Source: Amycolatopsis benzoatilytica AK 16/65 (GTDB taxonomy: Bacteria; Actinomycetota; Actinomycetes; Mycobacteriales; Pseudonocardiaceae). Taken from it: a stretch of 64,000 nt of DNA. Shown piece after piece: positions 27,764 through 38,346 of this stretch. How positions within the stretch are numbered: position 1 is the first letter of the stretch; each line of letters begins with the position of its first letter. The notes beneath the pieces were generated by a model. That model was given only the letters and a program-made list of their open reading frames with translations, did no database searches and had not been told where the DNA came from. The stretch lies in contig NZ_KB912942.1 in assembly GCF_000383915.1 (NCBI RefSeq), positions 8,388,470 through 8,452,469 of the forward strand, read 5' to 3'. The position numbers and the translations under genes were made by a program.

Positions 27764-28321
27764 ATGGGACGAGGCTGGAAGGGCCGGGGAGGCTGGCAGC
27801 AGGTCGAGGTGCCGTCCGCGGACGACGCCGCGGCATGGTTCGGCGGCCGGCTCCCGGACGCGTGGTTCACCGGCGAGCCGGAGCTGACGGTGGACCGTGA
27901 GGAGATCCTGATCGTGGGCGAACTGCCCGCGCTGACCGGCGAATACGCCGACGACGCGGCCCGCGCGGCGGCGGAGGACGGGCGGATCAGCCGGTTCCGC
28001 GAGGAGACCCGCGACGAGCGGATCGAGATCGCCCGCCAGGCCGAGCATCGCTACCAGCGGAAGGTGGCCTGGGGCGCGAAACTGGGCGGCACGACGGTGC
28101 TGTTCACGACGCTGTCGGTGCCGGTGATGACGCGGTTGCGGCAGCCCGAACGGCAGGTGCTGGACACCCTGGTGGACGCCGGCGTCGCGCGGTCCCGGTC
28201 CGAAGCGCTCGCCTGGGCGGTGCGCCTGGTCGGCCAGCACGCGGACACCTGGCTGAGCGAGCTGCGGGAAGCGATGACCAAGGTGGACGACCTGCGGTCG
28301 AAGGGGCCCGACCTCGGCTGA
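27764..28321 (+). CDS. conserved-type hypothetical protein with RHH-like C-terminal segment
   Basis: This 185-residue soluble protein is preceded by a very strong ribosome-binding site (AAGGAGG, 4 nt before ATG). The N-terminus is Trp/Gly-rich (GRGWKGRGGWQQVEVP), the middle is acidic and helical (RFREETRDERIEIARQAEHRYQRKV). The C-terminal part (~115-170) reads VPVMTRLRQPERQVLDTLVDAGVARSRSEALAWAVRLV, which resembles a ribbon-helix-helix fold. DNA binding is therefore possible but unproven. No partner gene is evident. It precedes the acyl-CoA oxidase gene by 61 nt. Confidence 0.7.
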   Translation: MGRGWKGRGGWQQVEVPSADDAAAWFGGRLPDAWFTGEPELTVDREEILIVGELPALTGEYADDAARAAAEDGRISRFREETRDERIEIARQAEHRYQRKVAWGAKLGGTTVLFTTLSVPVMTRLRQPERQVLDTLVDAGVARSRSEALAWAVRLVGQHADTWLSELREAMTKVDDLRSKGPDLG

Positions 28322-28382
28322 GCTGCGGGAGCAACCCCGCTGCGGCAGGCTGTCCGGTGTCGCCGGTCGATCGGAGGAACCC

Positions 28383-30278
28383 GTGGACGTGCCTGCTGTG
28401 CCCGCGAAGGTGGACCCGGACGCGCTGACTGCCGCCCTCGACGGCCGGTGGGCCGAGCTGAAGCGCGACGTGCGTACGCAGATGCGGGCCGAGGAGTTCC
28501 GGGGCACCGTCGGCCTGGACGCCGAAGCACATCGGCGGCAGGTGCTGGACCAGCTGCGGAAGCTCGCCGCGACCGACCGGCCCGCGCTCGGGTTCGATTC
28601 GGCTTACGGCGGTCTGGACGATGTCGGCGGCGCGGTGGTGTCGTTCGAAATGCTCGGCTACGGCGACCTGTCGCTGATGGTCAAGGCAGGCGTGCAATGG
28701 GGTCTGTTCGGCGGCGCGGTGCAGTTGCTCGGCACCGCGCCGCACCACGAGAAGTACCTGCGCCGCATCATGAATCTCGACCTGCTCGGCTGCTTCGCGA
28801 TGACTGAACACGGCCACGGTTCAGACGTTCAGCACCTGCACACCACCGCCACCTACGACCCGCCGACGCGGGAGTTCGTCGTACACAGCCCGGATCCAGG
28901 AGCCACCAAGGAATTCATCGGCAACGCGGCTCGCGACGGTCAGCTCGCGGTCGTCTTCGCCCAGCTGGTGACCGGTGGGCAATCCCGGGGCGTGCACGCC
29001 TTCCTGGTTCCGATCCGCGACGAATCCGGCTCCGCCGCTCCCGGCGTCACCATCGCCGACTGCGGCGCGAAAGCAGGCTTGAACGGTGTCGACAATGGCC
29101 GGCTGACGTTCGACCAGGTTCGCGTGCCACGGGATGCGCTGCTGAACCGTTTCGCAGACGTAGCTGTCGACGGCACCTACTCAAGCGCGATCGAGAGCGA
29201 CGGCCGCCGCTTCTTCACGATGCTCGGCACGCTGATCCGCGGCCGCGTGAGCGTCGGCGGCAGCGCCGGCTGCGCCACCCAACGCGCCCTGACCCTGGCT
29301 GTTCGCTACGGCGACCAACGGCGCCAGTTCCAGCGTCCCGACGGCGAGGAAGTGGTGGTCCTGGACTACCTGGGACACCAGCGGAAACTGCTGCCTGCTT
29401 TGGCGAAGACCTACGCGCTGCATTTTGCGCAGGAGGAACTGGTCGCCGCGCTGCACGACCTCGCCCCCGACGCGCCTGAGGAGGCGCAACGCGAACTGGA
29501 GTCCCGCGCGGCCGGCCTGAAAGCGGTGAACACTTGGCACGCGACGAGCGCGATCCAGACCGCGCGCGAGGCTTGCGGGGGGAGCGGGTACCTGTCGTCC
29601 AATCTGCTCGCTGATTTGAAGGCCGACACGGACGTCTTCACGACCTTCGAGGGCGACAACACGGTGCTGTTGCAGCTCGTCGCGAAGGGCTTGCTGACGC
29701 AGTACAAGGAACACTTCGCGGACCTCAGCCCCCTCGCGACCGCCCGGTTCGTCGCCGAGCAACTGGTCGACACCGTCATGGAACACTCCGCTGCGCGACG
29801 TTTCCTGGAGCGCCTGACTGAGTCTGATGACGCCACCGTGCTGTTCGACCGGGAGTGGCAGCAGCGGCTGTTCGAGGACCGCGAAGAGCACGTACTGAGC
29901 AGCGTGGCCAACCGGTTGCGTCGCGGGTCCTCAGACCTCTTCGAGGTCTTCAACTCCGTACAGGACCACGTGCTGCTGGCAGGCCGCGTCCACGTGGACC
30001 GTCTCGTCCTGGACGCCTTCGCACGCGCTGTCGGTGCGTGCGCCGATCCGGACGCTCAGATGCTCCTGACCCGGCTGTGCGACCTGTACGCACTGTCGAC
30101 GATCGAAGCGGACCGCGCTTGGTTCCTCGAGCACGGGCGGCTGACAGTCGGCCGGTCCAAGGCAGTGACTGCGGCAGTTAACGCGCTGTGCGGCGAGCTG
30201 CGGCCGCACGCGCGGACGTTGGTGGACGGGTTCGCTGTGCCGGAGCAGTTCCTGGCGGCCCCGATGCTGGCGGGCTGA
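28383..30278 (+). CDS. acyl-CoA oxidase / dehydrogenase (ACOX-like)
   Basis: This 631-residue flavoprotein introduces the trans-2 double bond into acyl-CoA. The long form with an extra C-terminal helical domain (~440-631) is characteristic of acyl-CoA oxidases rather than ~380-residue dehydrogenases. CFAMTEHGHGSDV binds flavin and substrate, and the catalytic base is the Glu of TTFEGDNTVL. GTG 28383 follows GGAGG with 7-nt spacing. With the thiolase at the window start it suggests fatty-acid catabolism, but no complete beta-oxidation set is present. The electron acceptor (O2 or ETF) cannot be told from sequence. Confidence 0.85.
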   Translation: MDVPAVPAKVDPDALTAALDGRWAELKRDVRTQMRAEEFRGTVGLDAEAHRRQVLDQLRKLAATDRPALGFDSAYGGLDDVGGAVVSFEMLGYGDLSLMVKAGVQWGLFGGAVQLLGTAPHHEKYLRRIMNLDLLGCFAMTEHGHGSDVQHLHTTATYDPPTREFVVHSPDPGATKEFIGNAARDGQLAVVFAQLVTGGQSRGVHAFLVPIRDESGSAAPGVTIADCGAKAGLNGVDNGRLTFDQVRVPRDALLNRFADVAVDGTYSSAIESDGRRFFTMLGTLIRGRVSVGGSAGCATQRALTLAVRYGDQRRQFQRPDGEEVVVLDYLGHQRKLLPALAKTYALHFAQEELVAALHDLAPDAPEEAQRELESRAAGLKAVNTWHATSAIQTAREACGGSGYLSSNLLADLKADTDVFTTFEGDNTVLLQLVAKGLLTQYKEHFADLSPLATARFVAEQLVDTVMEHSAARRFLERLTESDDATVLFDREWQQRLFEDREEHVLSSVANRLRRGSSDLFEVFNSVQDHVLLAGRVHVDRLVLDAFARAVGACADPDAQMLLTRLCDLYALSTIEADRAWFLEHGRLTVGRSKAVTAAVNALCGELRPHARTLVDGFAVPEQFLAAPMLAG

Positions 30279-30342
30279 AACGACTCAGGCCGCCCCCATG
30301 CAGCGTGACGGCCTGGCGACGGCCTGAGAAAGAGAACCCCAG

Positions 30343-31017
30343 CTACGCGTACATCGCCAACCAGATCGCGATGTAGTGCGACACCGCCGCCAGCACCGTG
30401 CACGCGTGGAAGAACTCGTGGTACCCGAAGGTCTCCGGCCAATGATTCGGCCATTTCACCGCGTAGAAAACCGCCCCCACGGTATAAAACAGTCCGCCGA
30501 CGCAAAGAAGCACCAACGCCGCGACCCCGGCATGGTTGAGCAGTTCCGGCAGCACGAACACCGCGACCCACCCCAGCGCGATGTAAATCGGCACTCCGAG
30601 CCAGCGCGGCGCGTGCGGCCACAGCATCTTCATCGCGACGCCCAGCACCGCGCCGCCCCAGACGATGCCCAGTACCACGTACCCGGTCGGCTTCGACATG
30701 GCCAGCAGCGCGAACGGTGTGTAGGTACCCGCGATGAACAGGAAGATCATCGAGTGGTCGGCGCGCTTCATCCATTTGTACGCGCGCGGGCTCCACAGCC
30801 TGCGGTGATACAGCGCGCTCACACCGAAAACGCCTAGCACCGTCAGGCCGTACACCGACGTCGCCAGCGCCGCTATCGGCGAAACTGTCGACGCGGCGAG
30901 GCTGATCAGCGTGGCAGCCGCCGCTACCGCGCCGAAGAACGACCAGAAGTGGATGTGGCCGCGCAGCCGGGGGCGGGTGTCCTCGGGGACGTGCGGGGGC
31001 TCGATCGTCACGCTCAC
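30343..31017 (-). CDS. hemolysin III / PAQR family membrane protein
   Basis: This 224-residue seven-helix protein has the family metal motifs: SALYHRRLW after helix 2, the RADHSMIFLFIAGTYTP block, and the C-terminal HEFFHACTV. The conserved Ser and His residues bind zinc in PAQR receptors; bacterial members are called hemolysin III, but a lytic role is doubtful. I place the start at GTG 31017, because TAACCT ends 7 nt upstream and no ribosome-binding site is seen. It is divergent from the cis-prenyl transferase gene, the same pair as Rv1085c-Rv1086 in M. tuberculosis. Confidence 0.88.
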   Translation of the reverse strand: MSVTIEPPHVPEDTRPRLRGHIHFWSFFGAVAAAATLISLAASTVSPIAALATSVYGLTVLGVFGVSALYHRRLWSPRAYKWMKRADHSMIFLFIAGTYTPFALLAMSKPTGYVVLGIVWGGAVLGVAMKMLWPHAPRWLGVPIYIALGWVAVFVLPELLNHAGVAALVLLCVGGLFYTVGAVFYAVKWPNHWPETFGYHEFFHACTVLAAVSHYIAIWLAMYA

Positions 31018-31024
31018 CAAGCCT

Positions 31025-31030
31025 AGGTTA
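31025..31030 (-). promoter_or_regulatory. -10 element of a leaderless PAQR gene promoter
   Basis: On the minus strand TAACCT ends 7 nt before the GTG at 31017. No Shine-Dalgarno sequence lies between. Confidence 0.5.
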
Positions 31031-31104
31031 CGGGGCCGTAGGTTTTTTGCCAGCTCCCGTGGTGCGTCACACGTGTCCGCCGAAGGTGCGTACGCTCGGG
31101 CGAC

Positions 31105-31881
31105 GTGAGCCTCCGGTCCTTCATGTCCGACGTCGTCTACAGCGTCTACAGCCGCCGCCTGATCCAGCAGGCGGCCGGTCGACATCCTCGGCACATCGCG
31201 ATCATGCTCGACGGCAATCGCCGTTGGGCGCGCGAAGCCGGGTTCACCGACGTGGCCGACGGGCACCGGGCGGGCGCGAAGAAGATCGCCGACTTCCTCA
31301 GCTGGTGCCGGGAGGCCGACGTCGAGGTCGTGACGATGTGGCTGCTCTCCACCGACAACCTGAACCGGGACCCGGAAGAGCTCACGCCGCTGCTCAAAAT
31401 CATCACCGACGTCACCGACGAGCTCGCCGGGCCCGCGGTGCCGTGGCGGCTGCGCATCGTCGGCGCGCTCGACCTGCTGCCGCTCGAGGTGGCGCAAAAG
31501 CTCACCGCCGCCGCGGCGCGCACCGAGGACCGCGAGGGAATGGAGGTGAACATCGCGGTCGGCTACGGCGGGCGGCAGGAGATCGCCGACGCGGTCCGGA
31601 AACTGCTGCTGCAGCACGCCGACGAGGGCACCTCAATTCGCGAGCTGGCGAAGATACTCGACGTGGACCACATCTCGGAGCATCTGTACACCTCCGGTCA
31701 GCCGGATCCGGACCTGATTATCCGAACCTCGGGTGAACAGCGGCTTTCCGGATTCCTGTTGTGGCAGTCCGCGCATTCGGAATTCTGGTTCACCGAGGCT
31801 TACTGGCCGGCGTTCCGGCGCGTCGACTTTCTCCGTGCGATGCGCGATTACGCCTGGCGGCACCGCCGGTTCGGCACGTAG
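31105..31881 (+). CDS. uppS: short-chain (2Z)-prenyl diphosphate synthase family protein
   Basis: This 258-residue cis-prenyl transferase adds isopentenyl diphosphate units in Z configuration. HIAIMLDGNRRWA carries the catalytic Asp (D36). DLIIRTSGEQRLSGFLLWQSAHSEFWF is the C-terminal substrate block, and the end (DYAWRHRRFGT) is typical. M. tuberculosis Rv1086, in the same place, makes Z,E-farnesyl diphosphate; a second, longer enzyme makes decaprenyl diphosphate. Product length here is therefore more likely short, though not proven. A 16-bp hairpin lies just after the stop. Confidence 0.9.
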   Translation: MSLRSFMSDVVYSVYSRRLIQQAAGRHPRHIAIMLDGNRRWAREAGFTDVADGHRAGAKKIADFLSWCREADVEVVTMWLLSTDNLNRDPEELTPLLKIITDVTDELAGPAVPWRLRIVGALDLLPLEVAQKLTAAAARTEDREGMEVNIAVGYGGRQEIADAVRKLLLQHADEGTSIRELAKILDVDHISEHLYTSGQPDPDLIIRTSGEQRLSGFLLWQSAHSEFWFTEAYWPAFRRVDFLRAMRDYAWRHRRFGT

Positions 31882-31891
31882 CCCGGGCACA

Positions 31892-31929
31892 GCGGAAGGC
31901 CCCGGAGCCGCAGCTCCGGGGCCTTCCGC
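31892..31929. terminator. bidirectional terminator hairpin
   Basis: GCGGAAGGCCCCGGAG (31892-31907) pairs perfectly with CTCCGGGGCCTTCCGC (31914-31929). It serves the prenyl transferase gene and the convergent small secreted protein gene. Confidence 0.85.
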
Positions 31930-31942
31930 GTCACGTACGGAC

Positions 31943-32191
31943 TCAGCCGTGGTGGTGCTCCATCGAGTGGGCGATCAGCGCCGGGGTCGTGGCGATGCCG
32001 GTGTAGGCACCCGCGACCAGCGAAGCAGCGCCGTAGCCCAGCGCGCCGCCGCCTTCGATGAAGGTGGCGTAGGCGTCGCCGAACGTCGGGTCCGGGGCGC
32101 CCTGGCTCACGGCCGGGGAGGCGAACGCGGTCCCGCCGATCATCATCAGACCCGCAGCCGCTCCGGCGATGATTCCAGCCTTCTTCAGCAC
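31943..32191 (-). CDS. small secreted protein
   Basis: This 82-residue protein begins MLKKAGIIAGAAAGLMMIGGTAFAS, a clear Sec signal peptide with a likely cleavage after AFA. The mature part (~58 residues) is Gly/Ala-rich, has no cysteine and ends EHHHG. The GTG at 32191 is preferred, because AGGAG lies 8 nt upstream, over the GTG at 32200 that abuts it. It resembles chaplin-type small exported proteins in size and signal peptide, but it lacks the chaplin repeat. Function is unknown. Confidence 0.65.
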   Translation of the reverse strand: MLKKAGIIAGAAAGLMMIGGTAFASPAVSQGAPDPTFGDAYATFIEGGGALGYGAASLVAGAYTGIATTPALIAHSMEHHHG

Positions 32192-32844
32192 TTCGCACAC
32201 TCCTAGGTAGAGATACTGGGATTCGGGGAACCGGAGTGCTCCAGTGGATGGAACCGGAGTGTTCCGGTGGTGTGTCCCGCAGGAAGAAAATTACCCCCAA
32301 ATAGCCTCTGGCGAATCTCGCGTACGCCCATTGTGTGAGGGTCTGAAGGCCCAGTTCACTCGGTCCGGTTCAGTGTCCAGGACGCGAAATGCATTCTGGT
32401 CTGACGCATGGTAAAAGGCTCGTTACCTGCGATTCGGCTGCGTTCGGTGATTAATTTTCCAAGATCATCCGACCGGTCGACCCCCCGATTGCCTGACCCG
32501 ATCACGAAGAGTGATCACCGTGGACGCTCCGTTTCCAGCGACCGACGGTGGGATGACGAATCGGCGAATCACCTGTGTGGCTGCCTGCACGAAGGGGCGG
32601 ACGTGGGTACCTTCCCGAATAGAGGGCTCGCGTTCCGTGCGGGTCCTCGCGGGAGGCCCTAGTCGTGGCGTTGATCGAGGGGGCGGCTCAGCCGCCCACT
32701 AGATGCACGAGGGGGCCGGCACCCGGCCCTCGTGGCCGTGCCGCCTGACGCAGCCAGCGTCAGGGAGTGCGGACCCAGCCAGGGAGGTGCCCGGCCCAGC
32801 GAGTGCGGGCGTGGGGTGCACACGCCCTCGAGGGAGATGCCGTC
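32192..32844 (+). other. 653-bp gene-free interval upstream of phoH2
   Basis: The left part should hold the promoter of the small secreted protein gene (minus strand) and that of phoH2 (plus strand). A perfect GATCAC/GTGATC hairpin lies at 32500-32516. The right ~200 nt fold into several GC-rich stems, described separately. I find no convincing small reading frame in this interval. Confidence 0.6.
32641..32834 (+). ncRNA. candidate structured 5' leader of phoH2
   Basis: Five hairpins occur in series: 32641-32659 (bulged GGG-CCTC/GAGG-CCC), 32681-32697 (GGGCGGC/GCCGCCC), 32706-32734 (CACGAGGG/CCCTCGTG with inner CCGG/CCGG), 32744-32764 (CCTGACGC/GCGTCAGG, loop AGCCA) and 32807-32827 (GGGCGTG/CACGCCC). 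Single-stranded purine-rich segments lie between the last two. The phoH2 ribosome-binding site (GAGGGAG) follows directly at about 32830-32836. The density of perfect stems and their placement suggest a cis-regulatory RNA, possibly a riboswitch or attenuator. I do not recognise it as a known class. Confidence 0.5.
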
Positions 32845-34236
32845 GTGACTGCGCAGCGTTCACCCCGCAAGGCCTTTGGCCGTTCTTCGACCGGCGCCAC
32901 CGCGCCGGAGAAAGCCTCGATCTCGCCCGAATCCCCCCGCATCACCTACGTTCTGGACACGTCGGTGCTGCTCTCCGACCCATGGGCGGTCACCCGGTTC
33001 GCCGAACACGCCGTGGTGCTGCCGCTGGTCGTCATCAGCGAACTGGAGGCCAAGCGCCACCACCCCGAACTGGGCTGGTTCGCCCGGGAGTCCCTCCGGC
33101 TGCTGGACGACCTCCGGCTCAAGCACGGCAGGCTCGACGCCCCGATCCCGATCGGGGACGAGGGCGGCACCCTCCAGGTGGAGCTGAACCACACCGACCC
33201 GTCCGTGCTCCCGGTGGGTTTCCGCACCGACTCGAACGACCACCGCATCCTCGCCTGCGCGCTGAACCTGGCGACCGAGCAACCGGCGGTCACGCTGGTC
33301 ACCAAGGACATCCCGCTGCGGGTCAAAGCGGGTGCGGTCGGCCTCACCGCGGACGAGTACCGCGCGCAGGACGTCACGCCGTCCGGCTGGACCGGCATGG
33401 CCGACGTGGACGCCCCGCAGGAACTGATCGACGCGCTCTTCGCGGGCGGCTCGGCGGATCCGGCGGAGTTCGGGCTCGGCGAGGTCGGCGAGATGCCCTG
33501 TCACACCGGGCTGCGGCTGCTCGCGGGCAGTTCCAGCGCGCTGGGGCGGGTCACCGCGGACAAACGGGTGCGGCTGGTGCGCGGCGATCGCGAGGCGTTC
33601 GGCCTGCACGGCCGGTCGGCGGAACAGCGGGTGGCGCTCGACCTTCTCCTCGACTCCGACGTCGGCATCGTCTCGCTGGGCGGACGAGCCGGCACCGGAA
33701 AGTCGGCGCTGGCGCTGTGCGCGGGCCTGGAGGCGGTGATGGAACGCCAGCAGCACCGCAAGGTCGTGGTGTTCCGCCCGGTCTACGCGGTCGGCGGCCA
33801 GGACCTCGGCTACCTGCCCGGGTCCGAGAGCGAGAAGATGCAGCCGTGGGCGCAGGCGGTGTTCGACACGCTCGGCGCGCTGGTCAGCCAGGACGTGCTG
33901 GACGAGGTCTTCGACCGCGGCATGCTTGAGGTGCTCCCGTTGACGCACATCCGCGGCCGTTCGCTGCACGACGCGTTCGTGATCGTGGACGAGGCGCAGT
34001 CGCTGGAGCGCAATGTGCTGCTGACCGTGCTGTCCCGGCTCGGCACGGCGTCGCGCGTGGTCCTCACGCACGACGTGGCCCAGCGCGACAACCTGCGGGT
34101 CGGGCGGCACGATGGCGTCTCGGCGGTGATCGAGAAGCTGAAGGGGCATCCGCTGTTCGCGCACGTGACCCTGACCCGTTCGGAGCGCTCGCCGATCGCG
34201 GCGCTGGTGACGGAGATGCTGGAGGACCACGGCTGA
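32845..34236 (+). CDS. phoH2: PhoH2: PIN-domain ribonuclease fused to PhoH ATPase
   Basis: This is a 463-residue fusion. The PIN (VapC-like) RNase domain covers ~30-180, with acidic residues in [11 protein letters not shown] (D38), VISELEAKR and [15 protein letters not shown]. The PhoH P-loop ATPase covers ~250-463, with Walker [12 protein letters not shown] (K286) and Walker [11 protein letters not shown]. Mycobacterial PhoH2 unwinds and cleaves RNA. I start at GTG 32845, 8 nt after GAGGGAG. In mycobacteria a small antitoxin-like gene (phoAT) precedes phoH2; here a structured leader occupies that place instead. A dispersed stem-loop follows the stop and may terminate transcription. Confidence 0.93.
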   Translation: MTAQRSPRKAFGRSSTGATAPEKASISPESPRITYVLDTSVLLSDPWAVTRFAEHAVVLPLVVISELEAKRHHPELGWFARESLRLLDDLRLKHGRLDAPIPIGDEGGTLQVELNHTDPSVLPVGFRTDSNDHRILACALNLATEQPAVTLVTKDIPLRVKAGAVGLTADEYRAQDVTPSGWTGMADVDAPQELIDALFAGGSADPAEFGLGEVGEMPCHTGLRLLAGSSSALGRVTADKRVRLVRGDREAFGLHGRSAEQRVALDLLLDSDVGIVSLGGRAGTGKSALALCAGLEAVMERQQHRKVVVFRPVYAVGGQDLGYLPGSESEKMQPWAQAVFDTLGALVSQDVLDEVFDRGMLEVLPLTHIRGRSLHDAFVIVDEAQSLERNVLLTVLSRLGTASRVVLTHDVAQRDNLRVGRHDGVSAVIEKLKGHPLFAHVTLTRSERSPIAALVTEMLEDHG

Positions 34237-34243
34237 CCTGATT

Positions 34244-34294
34244 CCGTGAAGGGAACATTGAGGGACTCAGGGTCCGTCAATGTTCCCTTCACGG
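34244..34294. repeat. dispersed stem-loop element, copy 3 (terminator-like)
   Basis: An 18-bp perfect stem (34244-34261 with 34277-34294) encloses a loop with its own GGAC/GTCC pairing. It lies 8 nt after phoH2 and 16 nt before the convergent guaB1 end. The arm core CCGTGAAGGGAACATTGA marks it as a member of the family also seen near 25407 and 54765. Confidence 0.85.
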
Positions 34295-34309
34295 ATTTGA
34301 AGCCAGGGT

Positions 34310-36284
<1,975 letters not shown>

Positions 36285-36407
36285 GTGCGGCTGATCTCTC
36301 GCTGACCCGGCGGTGCCCGGCCCAGAAGGCCCGCGGCGGGGCGGGAGGACCGGCTCGGGCAGCGCTGCGGCAGCGGGCGGGAGCCGGCCCGGTGGAGACC
36401 GTTGCGA

Positions 36408-37031
36408 TCAGGCGTCCGGCCAGTCCGCTGACCCAGCCTTTTCCTTGCCGATCGTGGTCGCTTCGCCGTGGCCGGTGCGGACGATGGTCTCGTCCGGGAG
36501 CTGGAAGAGGCGCTCGCGGATGGACTTCACGATGGTCGGGTAGTCCGAGTAGGACCGGCCGGTCGCGCCGGGGCCGCCGTGGAACAGGGTGTCTCCGGTG
36601 AACACGACGCCGAGTTCGGGGCTGTGCAGGCAGATCGCGCCCGGGGCGTGGCCGGGGGTGTGCAGCACGGTCAGGTCGGTGCCCGCGATCGTGATGGTCT
36701 GGCCGTCGGCGAGGTCGGCGTCCGGGGCGCGGTCCGGGTGGGTCAGGTCCCAGACGACCCGGTCGGCCGGATGCAGCAGGATCGGTGCGCCGGTGAGCTC
36801 GGCGAGTTCAGGGGCGGCGTTGACGTGGTCGTTGTGCGCGTGCGTGCACACGATCGCGCGGACCGCGCGATCGCCGACGACGTCCGCGATGGCGGCCGCG
36901 TCGTGCGCGGCGTCGATCACGATCACCTCGGTGTCGTCGCCGACGATCCAGACGTTGTTGTCCACTTCCCAGCTGCCGCCGTCGAGCTCGAACACGCCCG
37001 ACGTGACCAGGTTCTGCACTATGGCCGTCAT
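36408..37031 (-). CDS. MBL-fold hydrolase, glyoxalase II-like
   Basis: This 207-residue metallo-beta-lactamase-fold protein has an intact metal site: THAHNDH (HxHxDH), the His of HTPGHAPG, the Asp of FTGDTLF and the His of RTGHGEA. The pattern ELDGGSWEVDNNVWIVGDD and the GGPGATGRSYSDYPTI block resemble the actinobacterial group that includes Rv2260, which lies beside the mycothiol-dependent formaldehyde dehydrogenase gene in M. tuberculosis. A thioesterase role on a mycothiol adduct is thus possible, but no such dehydrogenase is nearby. ATG 37031 has TAGGGT ending 8 nt upstream. Confidence 0.8.
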   Translation of the reverse strand: MTAIVQNLVTSGVFELDGGSWEVDNNVWIVGDDTEVIVIDAAHDAAAIADVVGDRAVRAIVCTHAHNDHVNAAPELAELTGAPILLHPADRVVWDLTHPDRAPDADLADGQTITIAGTDLTVLHTPGHAPGAICLHSPELGVVFTGDTLFHGGPGATGRSYSDYPTIVKSIRERLFQLPDETIVRTGHGEATTIGKEKAGSADWPDA

Positions 37032-37072
37032 GCCCGCAGACCCTAGTGCCCGCGAGGTGGTTCCGGTCTTAC

Positions 37073-37101
37073 TTACCATCGAGTATCCTTACTCGCGGTA
37101 A
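37073..37101. promoter_or_regulatory. palindromic operator between the MBL and OYE genes
   Basis: TTACC (37073-37077), CGAGTA (37080-37085), TACTCG (37090-37095) and GGTAA (37097-37101) form a nearly perfect nested palindrome. It lies between divergent starts at 37031 and 37126, a position fit for a repressor such as a TetR or MarR protein. Confidence 0.55.
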
Positions 37102-37125
37102 GTTAGCTGCGACGACGGGACCGCC

Positions 37126-38346
37126 ATGACCGACCCTCGGGACCTGCTGGCCGAGCCTCTCAAGCTGCACTGCGGGGCGGTGCTGCCGCACCGCATCGCG
37201 AAGTCCGCACTGAGCGAGCAGCTGGGCGACCGCCGCAACGCGCCGTCCGACGAGCTGGTTTCGCTGTACCGCACGTGGGCGCACGGCGGGGCGGGGCTGT
37301 TGCTGACCGGCAATGTGATGGTCGATCCGACCGCGCTCGGCGAGCCGCGCAACGTCGCGGTGCCCGCGGTGCCGGATCCGGCCGTGTACCGGCCGTGGGC
37401 GAAGTCGGTGGACGGGACCGACGCGCAGTTGTGGGTGCAGCTCAATCACCCGGGACGGCAGAGCCCCCGCTACCTCTCGCGCCGGCCGGTCGCGCCGTCG
37501 GCGGTGCCCTTCGGCGACCGGGGCGTGCGGACCGCCTTCGCGGCGCCGCGGGCGTTGACCGGGGACGAAATCGAAGCGGTGATCGCGAAATTCGCGACAT
37601 CCGCGCGGACATTCGTCGATGCCGGATTTGCCGGCGTGCAGGTGCACGGTGCGCACGGGTACTTGGTCTCGCAGTTCCTGTCGCCGCTGGTGAACCGCCG
37701 CGACGACGAGTGGGGGCGCGACCGCAGCCGGTTCTTGCTCGAAGTGGTGCGCGCGGTCCGGGCCGCGGTCGGAGATCGCGTCCCGGTGTCGGTGAAGCTC
37801 AACAGCGCCGACTTCCAGCGCGGCGGCTTCGAGGAAGACGAGTCGCTGCAAGTTGTCCGGGCCCTGGGCGAGGCGGGCATCGACTTGCTGGAGATCTCCG
37901 GCGGCACGTACGAACGCGCGGTGATGATGGGGTCCGGCCGAGCCAGCACACAGCGACGGGAAGCGTATTTCCTCGACTATGCGGCGAAGGCACGGCAGAT
38001 CAGCGACGTCGCGCTGATGGTGACCGGCGGCTTCGCCACCGCCGCCGGGATGGCCGAGGCGCTGGAATCCGGTGCGCTGGACATGATCGGGCTCGGCCGT
38101 CCGTTCACAGTGGACCCGGCGCTGCCGGCCCGGCTGCTCGCCGGCGAGGACGTCCGCGCCGAACGACTGTGCCCGCACACCGGGATCCGGCTGGCCGACA
38201 GCCTGCTGGAAATCCAGTGGCACACCCAGCAGATGCACCGCGTCGCGGCGGGCAAGCCAGTGGACGTGAAGCGCAGCGCGTGGCGGACGCTCGCGCAGGC
38301 GGGGCTCAGCGATCCGCTGAACGCATTTCGCCGGGTGCGCGGGTGA
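37126..38346 (+). CDS. NADH:flavin oxidoreductase, old yellow enzyme family
   Basis: This 406-residue FMN-dependent TIM-barrel enzyme has the motifs RIAKSALSEQLGD (start of the barrel), LWVQLNHPGRQ, and VQVHGAHGYLVSQFLSP, whose His pair binds the substrate carbonyl or nitro group. Further FMN contacts are SVKLNSADF and MVTGGFATAAGM. It probably reduces an activated alkene or aldehyde with NAD(P)H; the substrate is unknown. No FAD/NAD domain or Fe-S cluster follows, so it is the short OYE class. A palindromic operator upstream suggests inducible expression. The last 41 nt overlap the convergent Pr6Pr gene. Confidence 0.87.
   Translation: MTDPRDLLAEPLKLHCGAVLPHRIAKSALSEQLGDRRNAPSDELVSLYRTWAHGGAGLLLTGNVMVDPTALGEPRNVAVPAVPDPAVYRPWAKSVDGTDAQLWVQLNHPGRQSPRYLSRRPVAPSAVPFGDRGVRTAFAAPRALTGDEIEAVIAKFATSARTFVDAGFAGVQVHGAHGYLVSQFLSPLVNRRDDEWGRDRSRFLLEVVRAVRAAVGDRVPVSVKLNSADFQRGGFEEDESLQVVRALGEAGIDLLEISGGTYERAVMMGSGRASTQRREAYFLDYAAKARQISDVALMVTGGFATAAGMAEALESGALDMIGLGRPFTVDPALPARLLAGEDVRAERLCPHTGIRLADSLLEIQWHTQQMHRVAAGKPVDVKRSAWRTLAQAGLSDPLNAFRRVRG

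Noticed and set aside
31943..32191. Chaplin
   Set aside because: The signal peptide and size fit, but the chaplin repeat and its cysteines are absent.
32400..32844. Cyclic di-AMP (ydaO) riboswitch before phoH2
   Set aside because: I could not find the conserved ydaO purine-rich loops; only GC-rich stems are visible, so it is reported as an unclassified candidate.
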